Assembly (NCBI GenBank): GCA_039808765.1
Contig: JBDHTQ010000003.1
Coordinates: 124,001-188,000, forward strand
Reading direction: 5' to 3'
From: JBDHTQ01 sp039808765
Lineage (GTDB): Bacteria; Pseudomonadota; Alphaproteobacteria; UBA2400
DNA length: 64,000 bases
The notes beneath the pieces are model-generated. The model was not told the origin of the DNA. It saw only the letters and a program-made list of their open reading frames with translations, and did not search any database. Shown one piece after another: positions 52,099-60,796 of this stretch. The first letter of the stretch is position 1, and each line of letters starts with the position of its first letter. A program made the position numbers and the translations under genes.

Positions 52099-53742
52099 TT
52101 ACTGTTCGCCATTATCCGAGTCCATCGAGTCATCGGAATTCTTGGAAGAGGTCTCAGCTTCATTTTTCTGCTTTTTGTCATCTTTTGAAACAGTTTTTTC
52201 TTCCAACGAAAGAGCAGCAAAGCGTAGATCACCTTGATGTTGAATAAGCAAGAAAAGCGACTTGCGGCCTGACTGTTTCACTTTGGCAGCAATCTCTTTA
52301 AAAGCCTCAGGGGTTTTGACTTCGGTTTGGTCGGCTTCAACAATGACGTCGCCTTCTTCAATCCCAAGATCCACGGCTTTGCTCTCTTGATCGATACCCA
52401 CAATTACGACACCCTGCGTTTTGTCATCAACGCTATACTTCTCCCGCAATTGCTTGGTCAGCGTGCTGACAGATAGCCCACCAACAGAGGCTTGGGCTTT
52501 AGGGGTAGCTGCGTCTGTTGTTTTTTGTGAGCCATTGTCGACAAGACCTTCTTGTTCGGCCACTTCAAGCTCCGCCACTTTGATTTTGATATCCATCGTC
52601 TTGCCTTCACGCCATACCTGAACATCCACATCACGACCCACAGGCGTGTCGGCTACAATACGCGGCAGGGTGCGCATGGTGTCGACAGTTTTTCCATCAA
52701 AGCTGACGATGATATCGCCGGTTTTAAGGCCTGCTTTGGCAGCGGGGCTGTCAGGTGAAACGCTGGCCACGAGTGCACCATGGGCTTGCCCCAAATTTAG
52801 ACTCTCAGCAATTTCCGGTGTAACGGCTTGAATGCGAACCCCCAACCATCCGCGCTTGGTGCGCCCGAACTCGATAATTTGATCAACAACGTTTTTGGCA
52901 ATGGTTGAGGGAATGGCAAAACCAATCCCGATTGAGCCACCCGAGGGTGAAAAGATTGCGGTGTTAATACCGATCACTTCGCCACTCAAGTTAAACATGG
53001 GGCCGCCAGAATTACCTCGGTTGATGGAGGCATCGGTTTGCAAATAATCATCATACGGGCCGGAATTAATGTTACGCGCACGTGCCGAAATGATGCCTTG
53101 AGTGACGGTTCCCCCTAAACCATAAGGATTGCCAATCGCCAAAACCCAATCGCCAACGCGGATTGATTCTGAGTTGCCCCATGATGCGGCCGTCAATTTG
53201 TGACCCTTGGGGTCAACCTGAAGGAGGGCCAAGTCAGTTTTTTCATCACGGCCAACCAGTTTTGCAGTCAAATTAGTGTCATCTTGCAAGATAACCGTAA
53301 TTTCTTCCGCATCTTGTATCACGTGATTATTGGTGACGATATAGCCCTTGGCTGCGTCAATAATAAATCCCGAACCCAAAGCAGCGGCATGGCGTTTGTT
53401 TGTTTGTCCTTGCTGTTGTTTTTCCATAAAATCTTTGAAGAAGTCTTCAAACGGTGATCCAGGCGGAAATTGAGGCATATCCATATTGGGGGCACCCACA
53501 TCAACCAGCTGTACCGTTGAAATATTAACAACTGACGGCAAAAGCTTTTCTGCGAGATCAGCAAAGCTGCCCGGATAATCTCCTTTAGGAGGGGGCACTG
53601 TCGCTGCAGCCTCGGCTGTTGTCGGTGGAAGCTGTGTTTCGGCAGCCACTACCGGTGCCGAATATGCTAAAATGCTTGCAAAAATAAATGAAGCAATTCC
53701 GTGTTTGAAAGAAAAATTTAAGCGATTGTGTGCCACACTCAT
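52099..53742 (-). CDS. degP: DegP/HtrA-type periplasmic serine protease with two PDZ domains
   Basis: 547 residues, periplasmic quality-control protease and chaperone. Signal peptide ends near VVAA. The triad is visible: TNNHVI (His), DLALLQV (Asp) and GNSGGP (Ser). PDZ1 starts at GWLGVRIQ, and the C-terminal PDZ2 follows at about 420-510. The tail is Lys/Glu/Asp-rich. The start follows GGAGGT. Typical length for the family plus the tail. Confidence 0.95.
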   Translation of the reverse strand: MSVAHNRLNFSFKHGIASFIFASILAYSAPVVAAETQLPPTTAEAAATVPPPKGDYPGSFADLAEKLLPSVVNISTVQLVDVGAPNMDMPQFPPGSPFEDFFKDFMEKQQQGQTNKRHAAALGSGFIIDAAKGYIVTNNHVIQDAEEITVILQDDTNLTAKLVGRDEKTDLALLQVDPKGHKLTAASWGNSESIRVGDWVLAIGNPYGLGGTVTQGIISARARNINSGPYDDYLQTDASINRGNSGGPMFNLSGEVIGINTAIFSPSGGSIGIGFAIPSTIAKNVVDQIIEFGRTKRGWLGVRIQAVTPEIAESLNLGQAHGALVASVSPDSPAAKAGLKTGDIIVSFDGKTVDTMRTLPRIVADTPVGRDVDVQVWREGKTMDIKIKVAELEVAEQEGLVDNGSQKTTDAATPKAQASVGGLSVSTLTKQLREKYSVDDKTQGVVIVGIDQESKAVDLGIEEGDVIVEADQTEVKTPEAFKEIAAKVKQSGRKSLFLLIQHQGDLRFAALSLEEKTVSKDDKKQKNEAETSSKNSDDSMDSDNGEQ

Positions 53743-53930
53743 TGGTTACCTCCGGTAAAAAGCGAGATAGACGGACATTAGCAGTCCTTAACAATCTGCC
53801 AAGATTAAAACTGTCGCACCGGAAAAATCGTACGTGGGTTAGTCCGGTTTTTCTTGAAAGTTGTTTAAAGGTTGACCATATTAGTGATACGGGATTTCAA
53901 TCCTTCAAAAATGAAAGGTAAGGTACTGAC

Positions 53931-54683
53931 ATGAATTCTCAATATCCCAATAACAGCAGCTTTAGCTATGACGGTGTGCAGACCCGTGCAGTGAGCATGG
54001 ATGCTGGCTTGCGCGCTTACATGCTGCAGATTTACAACCTGATGGCGATCGGGTTGGTATTGACGGGGCTAACATCTTGGGTCGTGGCCAGTGTTCCAGC
54101 GCTTACAATGATCTTTTTCGGGTATAATGCTCAAGGTCATCTACAGCCTAACATTTTGGGCATGATTGCGATTTTTGCGCCGCTTGGATTTTCACTGCTC
54201 TTTGGCTTTGGTCTACAATCCATGAAAGCGACAACGGCGCGTGGTTTGTTCATCGCTTTTAGCGTGGTGATGGGTATTTCGCTTTCTACCATCTTTATCG
54301 CTTATACCGCAGAGTCCATTGCGCGCACATTTTTTGTCACCGCTGGCACGTTCTTGGGTGTTAGCTTGTGGGGATACACAACCAAACGCGATTTAACCGG
54401 GTTTGGTAACTTCATGATGATGGGGCTGATTGGCATTGTGCTGGCCAGTATTGTGGGGATTTTCTTTCAATCCTCGGCGTTGCAGTTTGCTATCTCAGTG
54501 CTCGGTGTGGTGATTTTTACAGGTCTGACCGCCTGGGATACCCAAAAACTGAAAGAAATGTATGCGACCAGCAACAGCAATGAAGCGAGTGCAAAGCTGG
54601 CTGTTTTGGGTGCATTAAATCTCTACATGGATTTTATCAACCTGTTCCTCTTCCTGCTGCGCTTTCTGGGGCGTCGTGAATAA
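53931..54683 (+). CDS. Bax inhibitor-1/YccA family membrane protein
   Basis: 250 residues with seven predicted membrane segments. Features: MLQIYNLMAIGLVLTGLTSW, the Gly/Ala-rich third and fourth helices, AYTAESIARTFFVTAGTF, and AWDTQKLKEMY...NLYMDFINLFLFLLRFLGRR at the end. The family is involved in protein-quality control and calcium leak, with unclear bacterial roles. The N-terminal 30 residues are polar. A shared terminator follows. Confidence 0.92.
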   Translation: MNSQYPNNSSFSYDGVQTRAVSMDAGLRAYMLQIYNLMAIGLVLTGLTSWVVASVPALTMIFFGYNAQGHLQPNILGMIAIFAPLGFSLLFGFGLQSMKATTARGLFIAFSVVMGISLSTIFIAYTAESIARTFFVTAGTFLGVSLWGYTTKRDLTGFGNFMMMGLIGIVLASIVGIFFQSSALQFAISVLGVVIFTGLTAWDTQKLKEMYATSNSNEASAKLAVLGALNLYMDFINLFLFLLRFLGRRE

Positions 54684-54714
54684 AAAGATAGGTTAAGCGA
54701 TAACGTTTTTGTGC

Positions 54715-54748
54715 AACAGGCCCAAGGGCGATGGTCCTTGGGCCTGTT
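54715..54748 (+). terminator. Terminator after the Bax-inhibitor-1-like gene
   Basis: AACAGGCCCAAGG (54715-54727), 8-nt loop, CCTTGGGCCTGTT (54736-54748), then TTG and more T. A 13-bp stem placed 32 nt after the stop codon. Confidence 0.85.
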
Positions 54749-54791
54749 TGTCTGTTGACGCAAGAGGCTGGGTCTTTCACAGTAAAGAACG

Positions 54792-56258
54792 ATGTTGAAC
54801 CAAGCCCCACCCGTTGCTTCTATCCTTTTAATCGAACCTGATGATGCACAGGCCGAGCTGTTGTCAGTTTCTTTAAAAAAGGCGGGACATACCGTTGCAT
54901 GGGTCCGAGCCATGGACGATGCCTTGGCAGCATTGAAAGTTGATATCTTTCAATTGGTCATTATGGACCTAAGTCGAGAAGAGCAGTGCTATGGAGATGA
55001 TCAAAAAGGAATGTTGGCAGGATTAAGCCAGCTTAAAACCTCTACTGCGCATCCTGATCGGGCGCCCACGCATGTTCCTGATGTGATTGTCATTACATGG
55101 CAAGGGTCGATTGCGACAGCCGTTGAGGCGATGCGGCGCGGGGCGTATGATTTTCTTATCAAGCCGATTCCTGCTGAAAAGCTTTTAATCACAGTTCGCA
55201 ACGCGCTTGAGCGCCAAACGCTTTCATCTACTGTTGCGGCCTATCAACATGCAACACACCGTGATTCTTTTCATGGGTTTATTGGCTCTTCACCGGCAAT
55301 GCAAAGTGTTTATCGCATGATCGAAAGTGCGGCGGCAAGCAAAGCTACCGTTTTTGTTATGGGAGAAAGCGGTACGGGGAAGGAGATTTGTGCGCAATCC
55401 ATTCATGATCTAAGTGCCCGAGCACGTGGACCGTTTGTGGCGCTTAACTGTGCTGCTATTCCGCGCGATTTGATGGAGAGCGAGGTTTTTGGGCATGTTA
55501 AAGGCGCTTTTACCGGGGCTACAGCCGATCGAGAGGGCGCTGCCAAACGTGCAAACGGCGGGACACTCTTTCTGGATGAAATTTGTGAAATGGATCTCAA
55601 TTTACAAGGTAAATTGTTGCGTTTTTTGCAAATGGGAAGCTTTCAGCGCGTAGGCGGATCGCGGGTTGAAGAGGTGGATGTCCGTATTGTTTGTGCGACC
55701 AACCGCGACCCGTGGCACGAAGTTGAAGCGGGACGTTTTCGTGAAGACCTATACTTTCGCCTGCATGTTATTCCTATTACCTTGCCCCCGTTACGCGATC
55801 GTGAGAACGATGTTCTTGAGATTGCCCGCTCTTTGCTGGCGCTTTACAGCCAAGAAGAGAAAAAAAGTTTTGTTACCTTTACGCCGGAAAGTGAACGGAT
55901 TCTGTTAAACTATGATTGGCCTGGAAATGTACGCCAACTGCAAAACATCGTTCGCAACCTCGTGGTTTTAAATCAAGGGACTCATGTGATTCCGGAAATG
56001 ATGCCGCCTCCGGTGGGGGGGCGGTGGGCGCGTCCGCAAGGATTTCAGCGCGTTGCGACACTTCCGCTATCGATTCATGGGCGCGAGTCCTTGTCGGGTG
56101 ATATTTCGCGTATTCGCCCACTTATAGAGGTTGAGCGTGAAGCAATTGAGAAAGCCATTACGCTTTGTGATGGTAATGTGCCCAAAGCGGCGGCTTTGTT
56201 GGGTGTTAACCCTTCGACACTCTATCGCAAGCGGCAATCATGGGGCGTTAAAGACTAA
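54792..56258 (+). CDS. Sigma-54-dependent response regulator, NtrC type
   Basis: 488 residues. The receiver domain has an intact acidic pocket (EPDD), phospho-Asp (IMDLS), Thr (ITW) and Lys (KPI); a loop after the Asp is about 20 residues longer than usual. The AAA+ domain has GESGTGKE (Walker A), KGAFTGA (contact with sigma-54) and GGTLFLDEICEM (Walker B). A Fis-type helix-turn-helix ends the protein (KAAALLGVNPSTLYRKRQ). No histidine kinase is adjacent in the window, so it is an orphan here; the next genes are lptC-lptA-lptB. Confidence 0.92.
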   Translation: MLNQAPPVASILLIEPDDAQAELLSVSLKKAGHTVAWVRAMDDALAALKVDIFQLVIMDLSREEQCYGDDQKGMLAGLSQLKTSTAHPDRAPTHVPDVIVITWQGSIATAVEAMRRGAYDFLIKPIPAEKLLITVRNALERQTLSSTVAAYQHATHRDSFHGFIGSSPAMQSVYRMIESAAASKATVFVMGESGTGKEICAQSIHDLSARARGPFVALNCAAIPRDLMESEVFGHVKGAFTGATADREGAAKRANGGTLFLDEICEMDLNLQGKLLRFLQMGSFQRVGGSRVEEVDVRIVCATNRDPWHEVEAGRFREDLYFRLHVIPITLPPLRDRENDVLEIARSLLALYSQEEKKSFVTFTPESERILLNYDWPGNVRQLQNIVRNLVVLNQGTHVIPEMMPPPVGGRWARPQGFQRVATLPLSIHGRESLSGDISRIRPLIEVEREAIEKAITLCDGNVPKAAALLGVNPSTLYRKRQSWGVKD

Positions 56259-56323
56259 AAGGCGTCTGTAGCATTTGTTTATAAGAATCGGTATGCTGCA
56301 TCACACGTTGTTTGAAAAAAAGG

Positions 56324-56986
56324 ATGTTTGAAACGGTGTCAGGGCAAGAAAATAAAACGCTGGAGCTGATCCATTTGAAAATTGCTAAAGCTGGGCGATA
56401 CAGCTGTTTTGTGCGCTGGATGCGGCAAGCTTTGCCTGTTGCTGCTGCGGTGCTGGCTGTGCTGTTGTTAACGTGGCCGAGCGTTCATACCAGTGAAGTC
56501 AAAACATTGCCGCCGACAACCATGGGCTTGCGGGAAATGACAAATCTACATTACATCGGTTTAAATAAAAACAATGAGCCGCTTGATGTGTGGGCTCAAA
56601 AAGCCGTACAAGCCGGGGCGCTTGAAGATGCGATTGATTTAATTACGCTTCGCGCTGTTCTTGAGCGCGTATCGGGTCAAAAGGTTAAAATTTCGTCGGA
56701 TATGGGGCACTTTGATCAAAAAACAAATCACATTTTTTTAAGCGGGAATGTTCATCTCGTCGATGAAAGCGGCTACGATTTGCGCACCCCCACAGCCGAG
56801 ATTGATCTCAATACCCCGGCTCAAGTTTGGGGAAATGATGCTGTTGCAGGTGTAGGGCCGCAAGGGAGCTTAGAAGGCAACGGTTTCAAAATCACGGATG
56901 AAGGGAAAACCATCGTTGTGAATGGGCGGCCGTCGATGCAGTTCCGCACGAAAGAAATAAACACAATCGGGCCGGGGAGCCAATGA
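56324..56986 (+). CDS. lptC: LPS export periplasmic protein LptC
   Basis: Bitopic inner-membrane protein bridging LptB2FG and LptA. One membrane helix (about 36-58, QALPVAAAVLAVLLLTWPSV). The OstA-like beta-jellyroll follows (LHYIGLNKNNEPLDVWAQKAVQ, RVSGQKVKISSDMGHF, IFLSGNVHLVDESGYDLRTPTAEIDL). 220 residues. The ATG at 56324 lies close behind AAAAGG, so the exact start is open. It overlaps lptA by 4 nt; a classical lptCAB unit. Confidence 0.85.
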   Translation: MFETVSGQENKTLELIHLKIAKAGRYSCFVRWMRQALPVAAAVLAVLLLTWPSVHTSEVKTLPPTTMGLREMTNLHYIGLNKNNEPLDVWAQKAVQAGALEDAIDLITLRAVLERVSGQKVKISSDMGHFDQKTNHIFLSGNVHLVDESGYDLRTPTAEIDLNTPAQVWGNDAVAGVGPQGSLEGNGFKITDEGKTIVVNGRPSMQFRTKEINTIGPGSQ

Positions 56987-57978
56987 TGACGAAACATTTT
57001 ATATTCATCCCTCTTGCTGCGTTTGCTTTGATGACCGCGACTTTCGTCGGTTATCAAAATGGCAGAGCATGGGCGCAAACTTCTGAAGCCGCTGTTGGAG
57101 AGCCTCAAGCCTCAGAAGCCGAAAAAGTTTCAACAATCGAAAAAAATGCGACGTCATCAGCGCCAGACGTTTCTCAAACGCCTATTGCTGAGCCCTCTAA
57201 AAATTCTGCAGCGGCCAAAGGCGAATCCATTAGCGTAACCGCCGATCAGCTTGAGTACCACGAAAAAGAACTCAACTACCGCGCTATCGGAAATGCCTTA
57301 ATCACGCGCGGCACCACCCGTTTGTCAGCAGATGAAACAATTGCACATTTCACTCAATCTGAAACGGATGGACCACAAATTACAACAGCCGAAGCGCTGG
57401 GCCATGTCGTGATTGTATCGGGAGAAAAGAGCGATACGCGTTTGGTGGGTGATAAAGGTATTTATAATGTGCAGGAACAGCATGCGGTTTTAACGGGTCA
57501 CGAACTGTTATTAACGACCCCGCAGGAGACGGTTTCTGCCTCCAAATCCATGGAGTATTTTGAAAAAGAACAAAAAGCCATTGCGCGGGGTGAGGCCATT
57601 GCGCGTAAGAATGATCAAACTATCGTTGCAGATGAGCTTGTCGCCTATCTGGAAAAAGATAAAACAGGGTCACTGGCGCTGAAGCGGGTTGAAGCGACTG
57701 GCCATATTATTATTACGACAGACCAGGAAATTGCTCAAGCAGAGCGAGGGGTTTATGATGTTATCGGTCAAAAGGCTGATCTCGACGGAAATGTAAAAAT
57801 AACGCGCGGGCAAAACCAGCTGAACGGTGACCATGCCGTGATGGACCTTGCGAGCGGTGTAAGCAGGCTTCTTTCTTCACCCGATAAAAAACCGCGGGTT
57901 AGTGGCTTGTTGATACCCTCAGAAGACCAACAGCTTCTGGATAAAAAATCTCAACCGAATGAGAAAGATGTGCAATGA
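56983..57978 (+). CDS. lptA: LPS transport protein LptA
   Basis: Periplasmic bridge protein of LPS export. A signal peptide (FIPLAAFALMTATFVGYQNGRAWA) is followed by an Ala/Ser/Glu-rich linker of about 45 residues, then the OstA domain with repeated strand motifs (ISVTADQLEYHEKELNYRAIGNA, DLDGNVKITRGQNQLNGDHAVMDL). 331 residues is longer than E. coli LptA (about 185) because the jellyroll is extended, a feature seen in some Alphaproteobacteria. lptB starts 123 nt later. Confidence 0.88.
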   Translation: MMTKHFIFIPLAAFALMTATFVGYQNGRAWAQTSEAAVGEPQASEAEKVSTIEKNATSSAPDVSQTPIAEPSKNSAAAKGESISVTADQLEYHEKELNYRAIGNALITRGTTRLSADETIAHFTQSETDGPQITTAEALGHVVIVSGEKSDTRLVGDKGIYNVQEQHAVLTGHELLLTTPQETVSASKSMEYFEKEQKAIARGEAIARKNDQTIVADELVAYLEKDKTGSLALKRVEATGHIIITTDQEIAQAERGVYDVIGQKADLDGNVKITRGQNQLNGDHAVMDLASGVSRLLSSPDKKPRVSGLLIPSEDQQLLDKKSQPNEKDVQ

Positions 57979-58101
57979 ACCATTTCATTTGCAGTCAATA
58001 GTGCATCTATGGCACAAGGGATGAAGGAACTCTGATGCAATGAAACGCTCGCTTATGCTCGTGCTTGCGCATTTTTCACTGGTTAAATCAGGAAGCTTGA
58101 A

Positions 58102-58914
58102 ATGAAGCCGATTAATCAAAAGACCTCTCATCACGCTGTGCCGCTTTCGCTTGTGGGGCAAGGTGTTGGGGCCGCATCGTCGCTTGTCTCGTCCGAGGGA
58201 TTATCAGCGGTCGGTTTGGGTAAGCAGTATAAAGGACGTCCGGTTTTAAGGGATGTAAGCTTAAACGTTCAGCGGGGTGAAGCCATCGGCTTGCTCGGGC
58301 CGAACGGCGCGGGAAAGACCACAAGTTTTTATATCATCACAGGTTTGATCAAGCCTGATGCGGGGAGCATTTACCTTGATGGTCACGATATTACGGCGCT
58401 TCCGATGTACCGTCGGGCACGATTGGGCATCGGCTATCTTCCTCAAGAGCCGTCTATCTTTCGGGGTTTAACGGTTGAAAATAATATTCGCGCGATTTTG
58501 GAGTTGGTGGAAAATGATGGCGTGCGGCGAGAGCAGATGCTGGATAATTTGCTTGGCGAATTTTCAATTACGCATCTGCGCCGTTCTCAGGCTCTTGCAC
58601 TTTCGGGCGGTGAGCGACGTCGTGTGGAAATCGCTCGCGCGCTTGCGATGCAGCCCCACTTCATTCTTCTTGATGAACCATTGGCCGGGATTGATCCGAT
58701 TGCTGTTTCTGAAATTCGTGACCTCGTTTCACAGCTTAAAGAGCGTGGTATTGGCGTCTTGATTACCGATCACAATGTGCGAGAAACACTCGAAATTGTT
58801 GATCGCGCTTATATTATTCACGAGGGGCGGGTGCTACGTTCTGGCCCGCCGGAAGAAATTGTGGAAGATGATGATGTGCGCCGTGTATATTTGGGTGAGG
58901 GCTTTCGTCTCTAG
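58102..58914 (+). CDS. lptB: LPS export ABC ATPase LptB
   Basis: ATPase powering LPS extraction. Walker A GPNGAGKTT, signature LSGGERRRVEIARAL, Walker B FILLDEPLAGIDP and switch His in ITDHNV all present. About 35 extra residues precede the core (GLGKQYKGRPVLRDVS). 270 residues. The stop codon TAG lies on the first base of repeat copy 7. Confidence 0.94.
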   Translation: MKPINQKTSHHAVPLSLVGQGVGAASSLVSSEGLSAVGLGKQYKGRPVLRDVSLNVQRGEAIGLLGPNGAGKTTSFYIITGLIKPDAGSIYLDGHDITALPMYRRARLGIGYLPQEPSIFRGLTVENNIRAILELVENDGVRREQMLDNLLGEFSITHLRRSQALALSGGERRRVEIARALAMQPHFILLDEPLAGIDPIAVSEIRDLVSQLKERGIGVLITDHNVRETLEIVDRAYIIHEGRVLRSGPPEEIVEDDDVRRVYLGEGFRL

Positions 58915-58985
58915 AGCAAATCCCGAAAAGATGGGATCGCAGAGACGATCTTTGACAATGTATTCGCGTTAAAAAAATAAATCTG
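58913..58985 (+). repeat. Dispersed intergenic repeat, copy 7
   Basis: AGAGCAAATCCCGAAAAGAT starts within the lptB stop codon; GGGATCGCAGAGACGATCTT and GACAATGTATTCGCGTTAAA follow, then the copy degrades. It lies between the convergent lptB and rppH genes. Confidence 0.85.
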
Positions 58986-59080
58986 ATCGTGTCTTATAAA
59001 GACAATTAGCCTTGTTTTCTCCCAGAGGAGGATTGATTGAGTCTGGCCAACAGCGATATTTTGCGATGTGCTGTTTATCT

Positions 59081-59584
59081 TTATGTATGCTCAATGATAT
59101 CTGAAAATTCTTCAAAAATCTTGATATAGGTATTGCGTTTAAAGCGGACTACCATTTTTAAAAGCTGCTCGCTTGTCACCCATCGCCAATTACCAAACTC
59201 AGGATCATCTGTATCGGTTGAAATATCCTGATCACGTCCAAGAAAACGGGCAATTACCCAATGCTGCTCTTGTCCGCAGTAAGGGCTGTCAGGTTGGCGT
59301 CTTATAACATGGGGGGGGAAGTCATAACGCAAAATTTGTCGCGAAACAGCGATGATCTCAACTTTCTCACGCGTAATGCCAATCTCCTCGAATGTTTCGC
59401 GGAAAAAAGCTTCGGAGATCGTCTCATTCGGATCAATGCCCCCTTGTGGCATTTGCCAAGCGCCCGGCAAATCAATGCGCTCACCCACCCAAATCAAATT
59501 ATAAGTATTTAGAAGAAGGATACCCACATTAGGCCGGTAAAGCCTTTTTTTAAAATGGAAGTTTGATTTACCGGTTAATTCCAT
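59081..59584 (-). CDS. rppH: RNA pyrophosphohydrolase (Nudix)
   Basis: Removes pyrophosphate from the 5' end of mRNA to start decay. The Nudix box (GGIDPNETISEAFFRETFEEIG, roughly residues 47-70) has the REx2EE core, here RETFEEIG. YRPNVGILLLN and WQMPQGGID are typical RppH. 167 residues. A run of eight G (59311-59318) does not break the frame. Seven nt upstream on the same strand is the deacetylase gene; the order matches other Alphaproteobacteria. Confidence 0.92.
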   Translation of the reverse strand: MELTGKSNFHFKKRLYRPNVGILLLNTYNLIWVGERIDLPGAWQMPQGGIDPNETISEAFFRETFEEIGITREKVEIIAVSRQILRYDFPPHVIRRQPDSPYCGQEQHWVIARFLGRDQDISTDTDDPEFGNWRWVTSEQLLKMVVRFKRNTYIKIFEEFSDIIEHT

Positions 59585-59590
59585 ACTTTT

Positions 59591-60748
59591 TTACTCGTGA
59601 GCGTTTGGAACAGCAGGAGAGTGTTTCTCCTTTTCATGATGGTTCTTGTTTTCGGCGGGGGGAGAGGCCTCTTCTTCTTTGTGATTTGTTTTTGCGGTGT
59701 GATCTGGGTTTGTTTCGACGGCAGCGGTTGTGACAGGAATAAACGATGAAGGAGGTGCTAAAGCCAATCCTTTTGCCGCTAATTGAGGCAACCATTCTTG
59801 CAAGCGTCGCAGCGTTGTCGGATAAACAGGCACAAAGATGAGCGCACTGCCAAGGTTTTTGGCTTGTAGTTCAACTTCTTGCAGATTTTCCAGCATTCCT
59901 TCTGAAGATTTGAAAGGATCAAGTGTTCGCACCGCCTGAGCCGTCAATCCACCAATGGAATTGCCATGCTCAATCAAGCCTGAATCCATTGTAAGTACGC
60001 CTAATCCACGATGTCGCGTTTCATCAATAAAGCCTTCAGCAAGCTGTGGGTTGTTAAAAACAGTTGTGTTGGGATCAATCACAAAACCAACATAGCCTGA
60101 AGCCTTGCCCATCATCACTTTTAGACGATGGAGATTTTCCTCCAATGACAGGTCTTTGCGGAGCGCTCCCGGCCCGGCATCCCATACTGCGGAATCCACG
60201 CGCTCCGCCGGAAGGGTCAACCACGCTTCATGCCCTTCACTGCGGGCTTTGGCGAGCGTTTGAGCAAGAGATGGTGTGAACAGGCTGAATCCAAACGCAA
60301 CAGATCCCGGCAAGGTGAGCAAAGCCTGTGATAACTCTTGTGATTCAAGGCCTACACTCAGCAAAACAACCCCTATTTTTGGGCGATTATCAGACTTATC
60401 GAAGGGGTAGGCGTATGCTGTTAGCGGCATTTGCCCGTTTACGCCGATGCGGGGTAGCTTGCCATCCTCTGTTTGCTCTTCCAGATCGACGATGGGAGCG
60501 GTAACCAGCGGTTGGTCAGCTGGATTAACGCCCTCCACCCAAGGAAGTGGGGTGGGGCCAATTGAAAAAGTGGCCAGTGGATGCAGCTCGGTAGCAGCGT
60601 TATCATGCGCTTCATACCAAATATCTGCGCCCACTAGACCACCAAGAAAAGCGATCCACAAGGCGACGAAAACGGCAATGGGTTTTTTTCGTCGTTGATC
60701 GGGTCGTACAAATCCCTCATGCGTAAGGGCAAAATCAACATTGGCCAC
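59591..60748 (-). CDS. Divergent polysaccharide deacetylase (YibQ-type)
   Basis: 385 residues. One membrane helix near the N-terminus (about 25-45) leads to the divergent deacetylase domain: KIGVVLLSVGLESQE, LPGSVAFGFSLFTPSLAQTLAKARSEGHEAWLTLPAE, VGFVIDPNTTVFNN and GLGVLTMDSGL. The metal-binding motif of true deacetylases is not evident, as is usual for this subfamily. The C-terminus is Glu/His/Lys-rich. It lies between ctpA and rppH. Confidence 0.85.
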   Translation of the reverse strand: MANVDFALTHEGFVRPDQRRKKPIAVFVALWIAFLGGLVGADIWYEAHDNAATELHPLATFSIGPTPLPWVEGVNPADQPLVTAPIVDLEEQTEDGKLPRIGVNGQMPLTAYAYPFDKSDNRPKIGVVLLSVGLESQELSQALLTLPGSVAFGFSLFTPSLAQTLAKARSEGHEAWLTLPAERVDSAVWDAGPGALRKDLSLEENLHRLKVMMGKASGYVGFVIDPNTTVFNNPQLAEGFIDETRHRGLGVLTMDSGLIEHGNSIGGLTAQAVRTLDPFKSSEGMLENLQEVELQAKNLGSALIFVPVYPTTLRRLQEWLPQLAAKGLALAPPSSFIPVTTAAVETNPDHTAKTNHKEEEASPPAENKNHHEKEKHSPAVPNAHE

Positions 60749-60796
60749 GCGCTTGCTCCTTTTAGGGACACGTTCTAGGCGTCCCGCTTTTAATCA

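Noticed and set aside
53743..53930. Heat-shock (sigma-32) promoter before degP
   Set aside because: No convincing -35/-10 pair; only a weak CTTGGC-like stretch.
58015..58101. A short frame between lptA and lptB starting at about 58040
   Set aside because: About 20 codons without a clear function or good ribosome site; more likely a leader.
4571..58985. Repeat family as a CRISPR array
   Set aside because: Copies are dispersed, in both orientations, without regular spacers or adjacent cas genes.
59311..59318. G8 run as a possible phase-variable site in rppH
   Set aside because: The frame is intact through it and the gene is a conserved housekeeping enzyme; the same holds for G8 at 62510-62517 in the EnvC-like gene.
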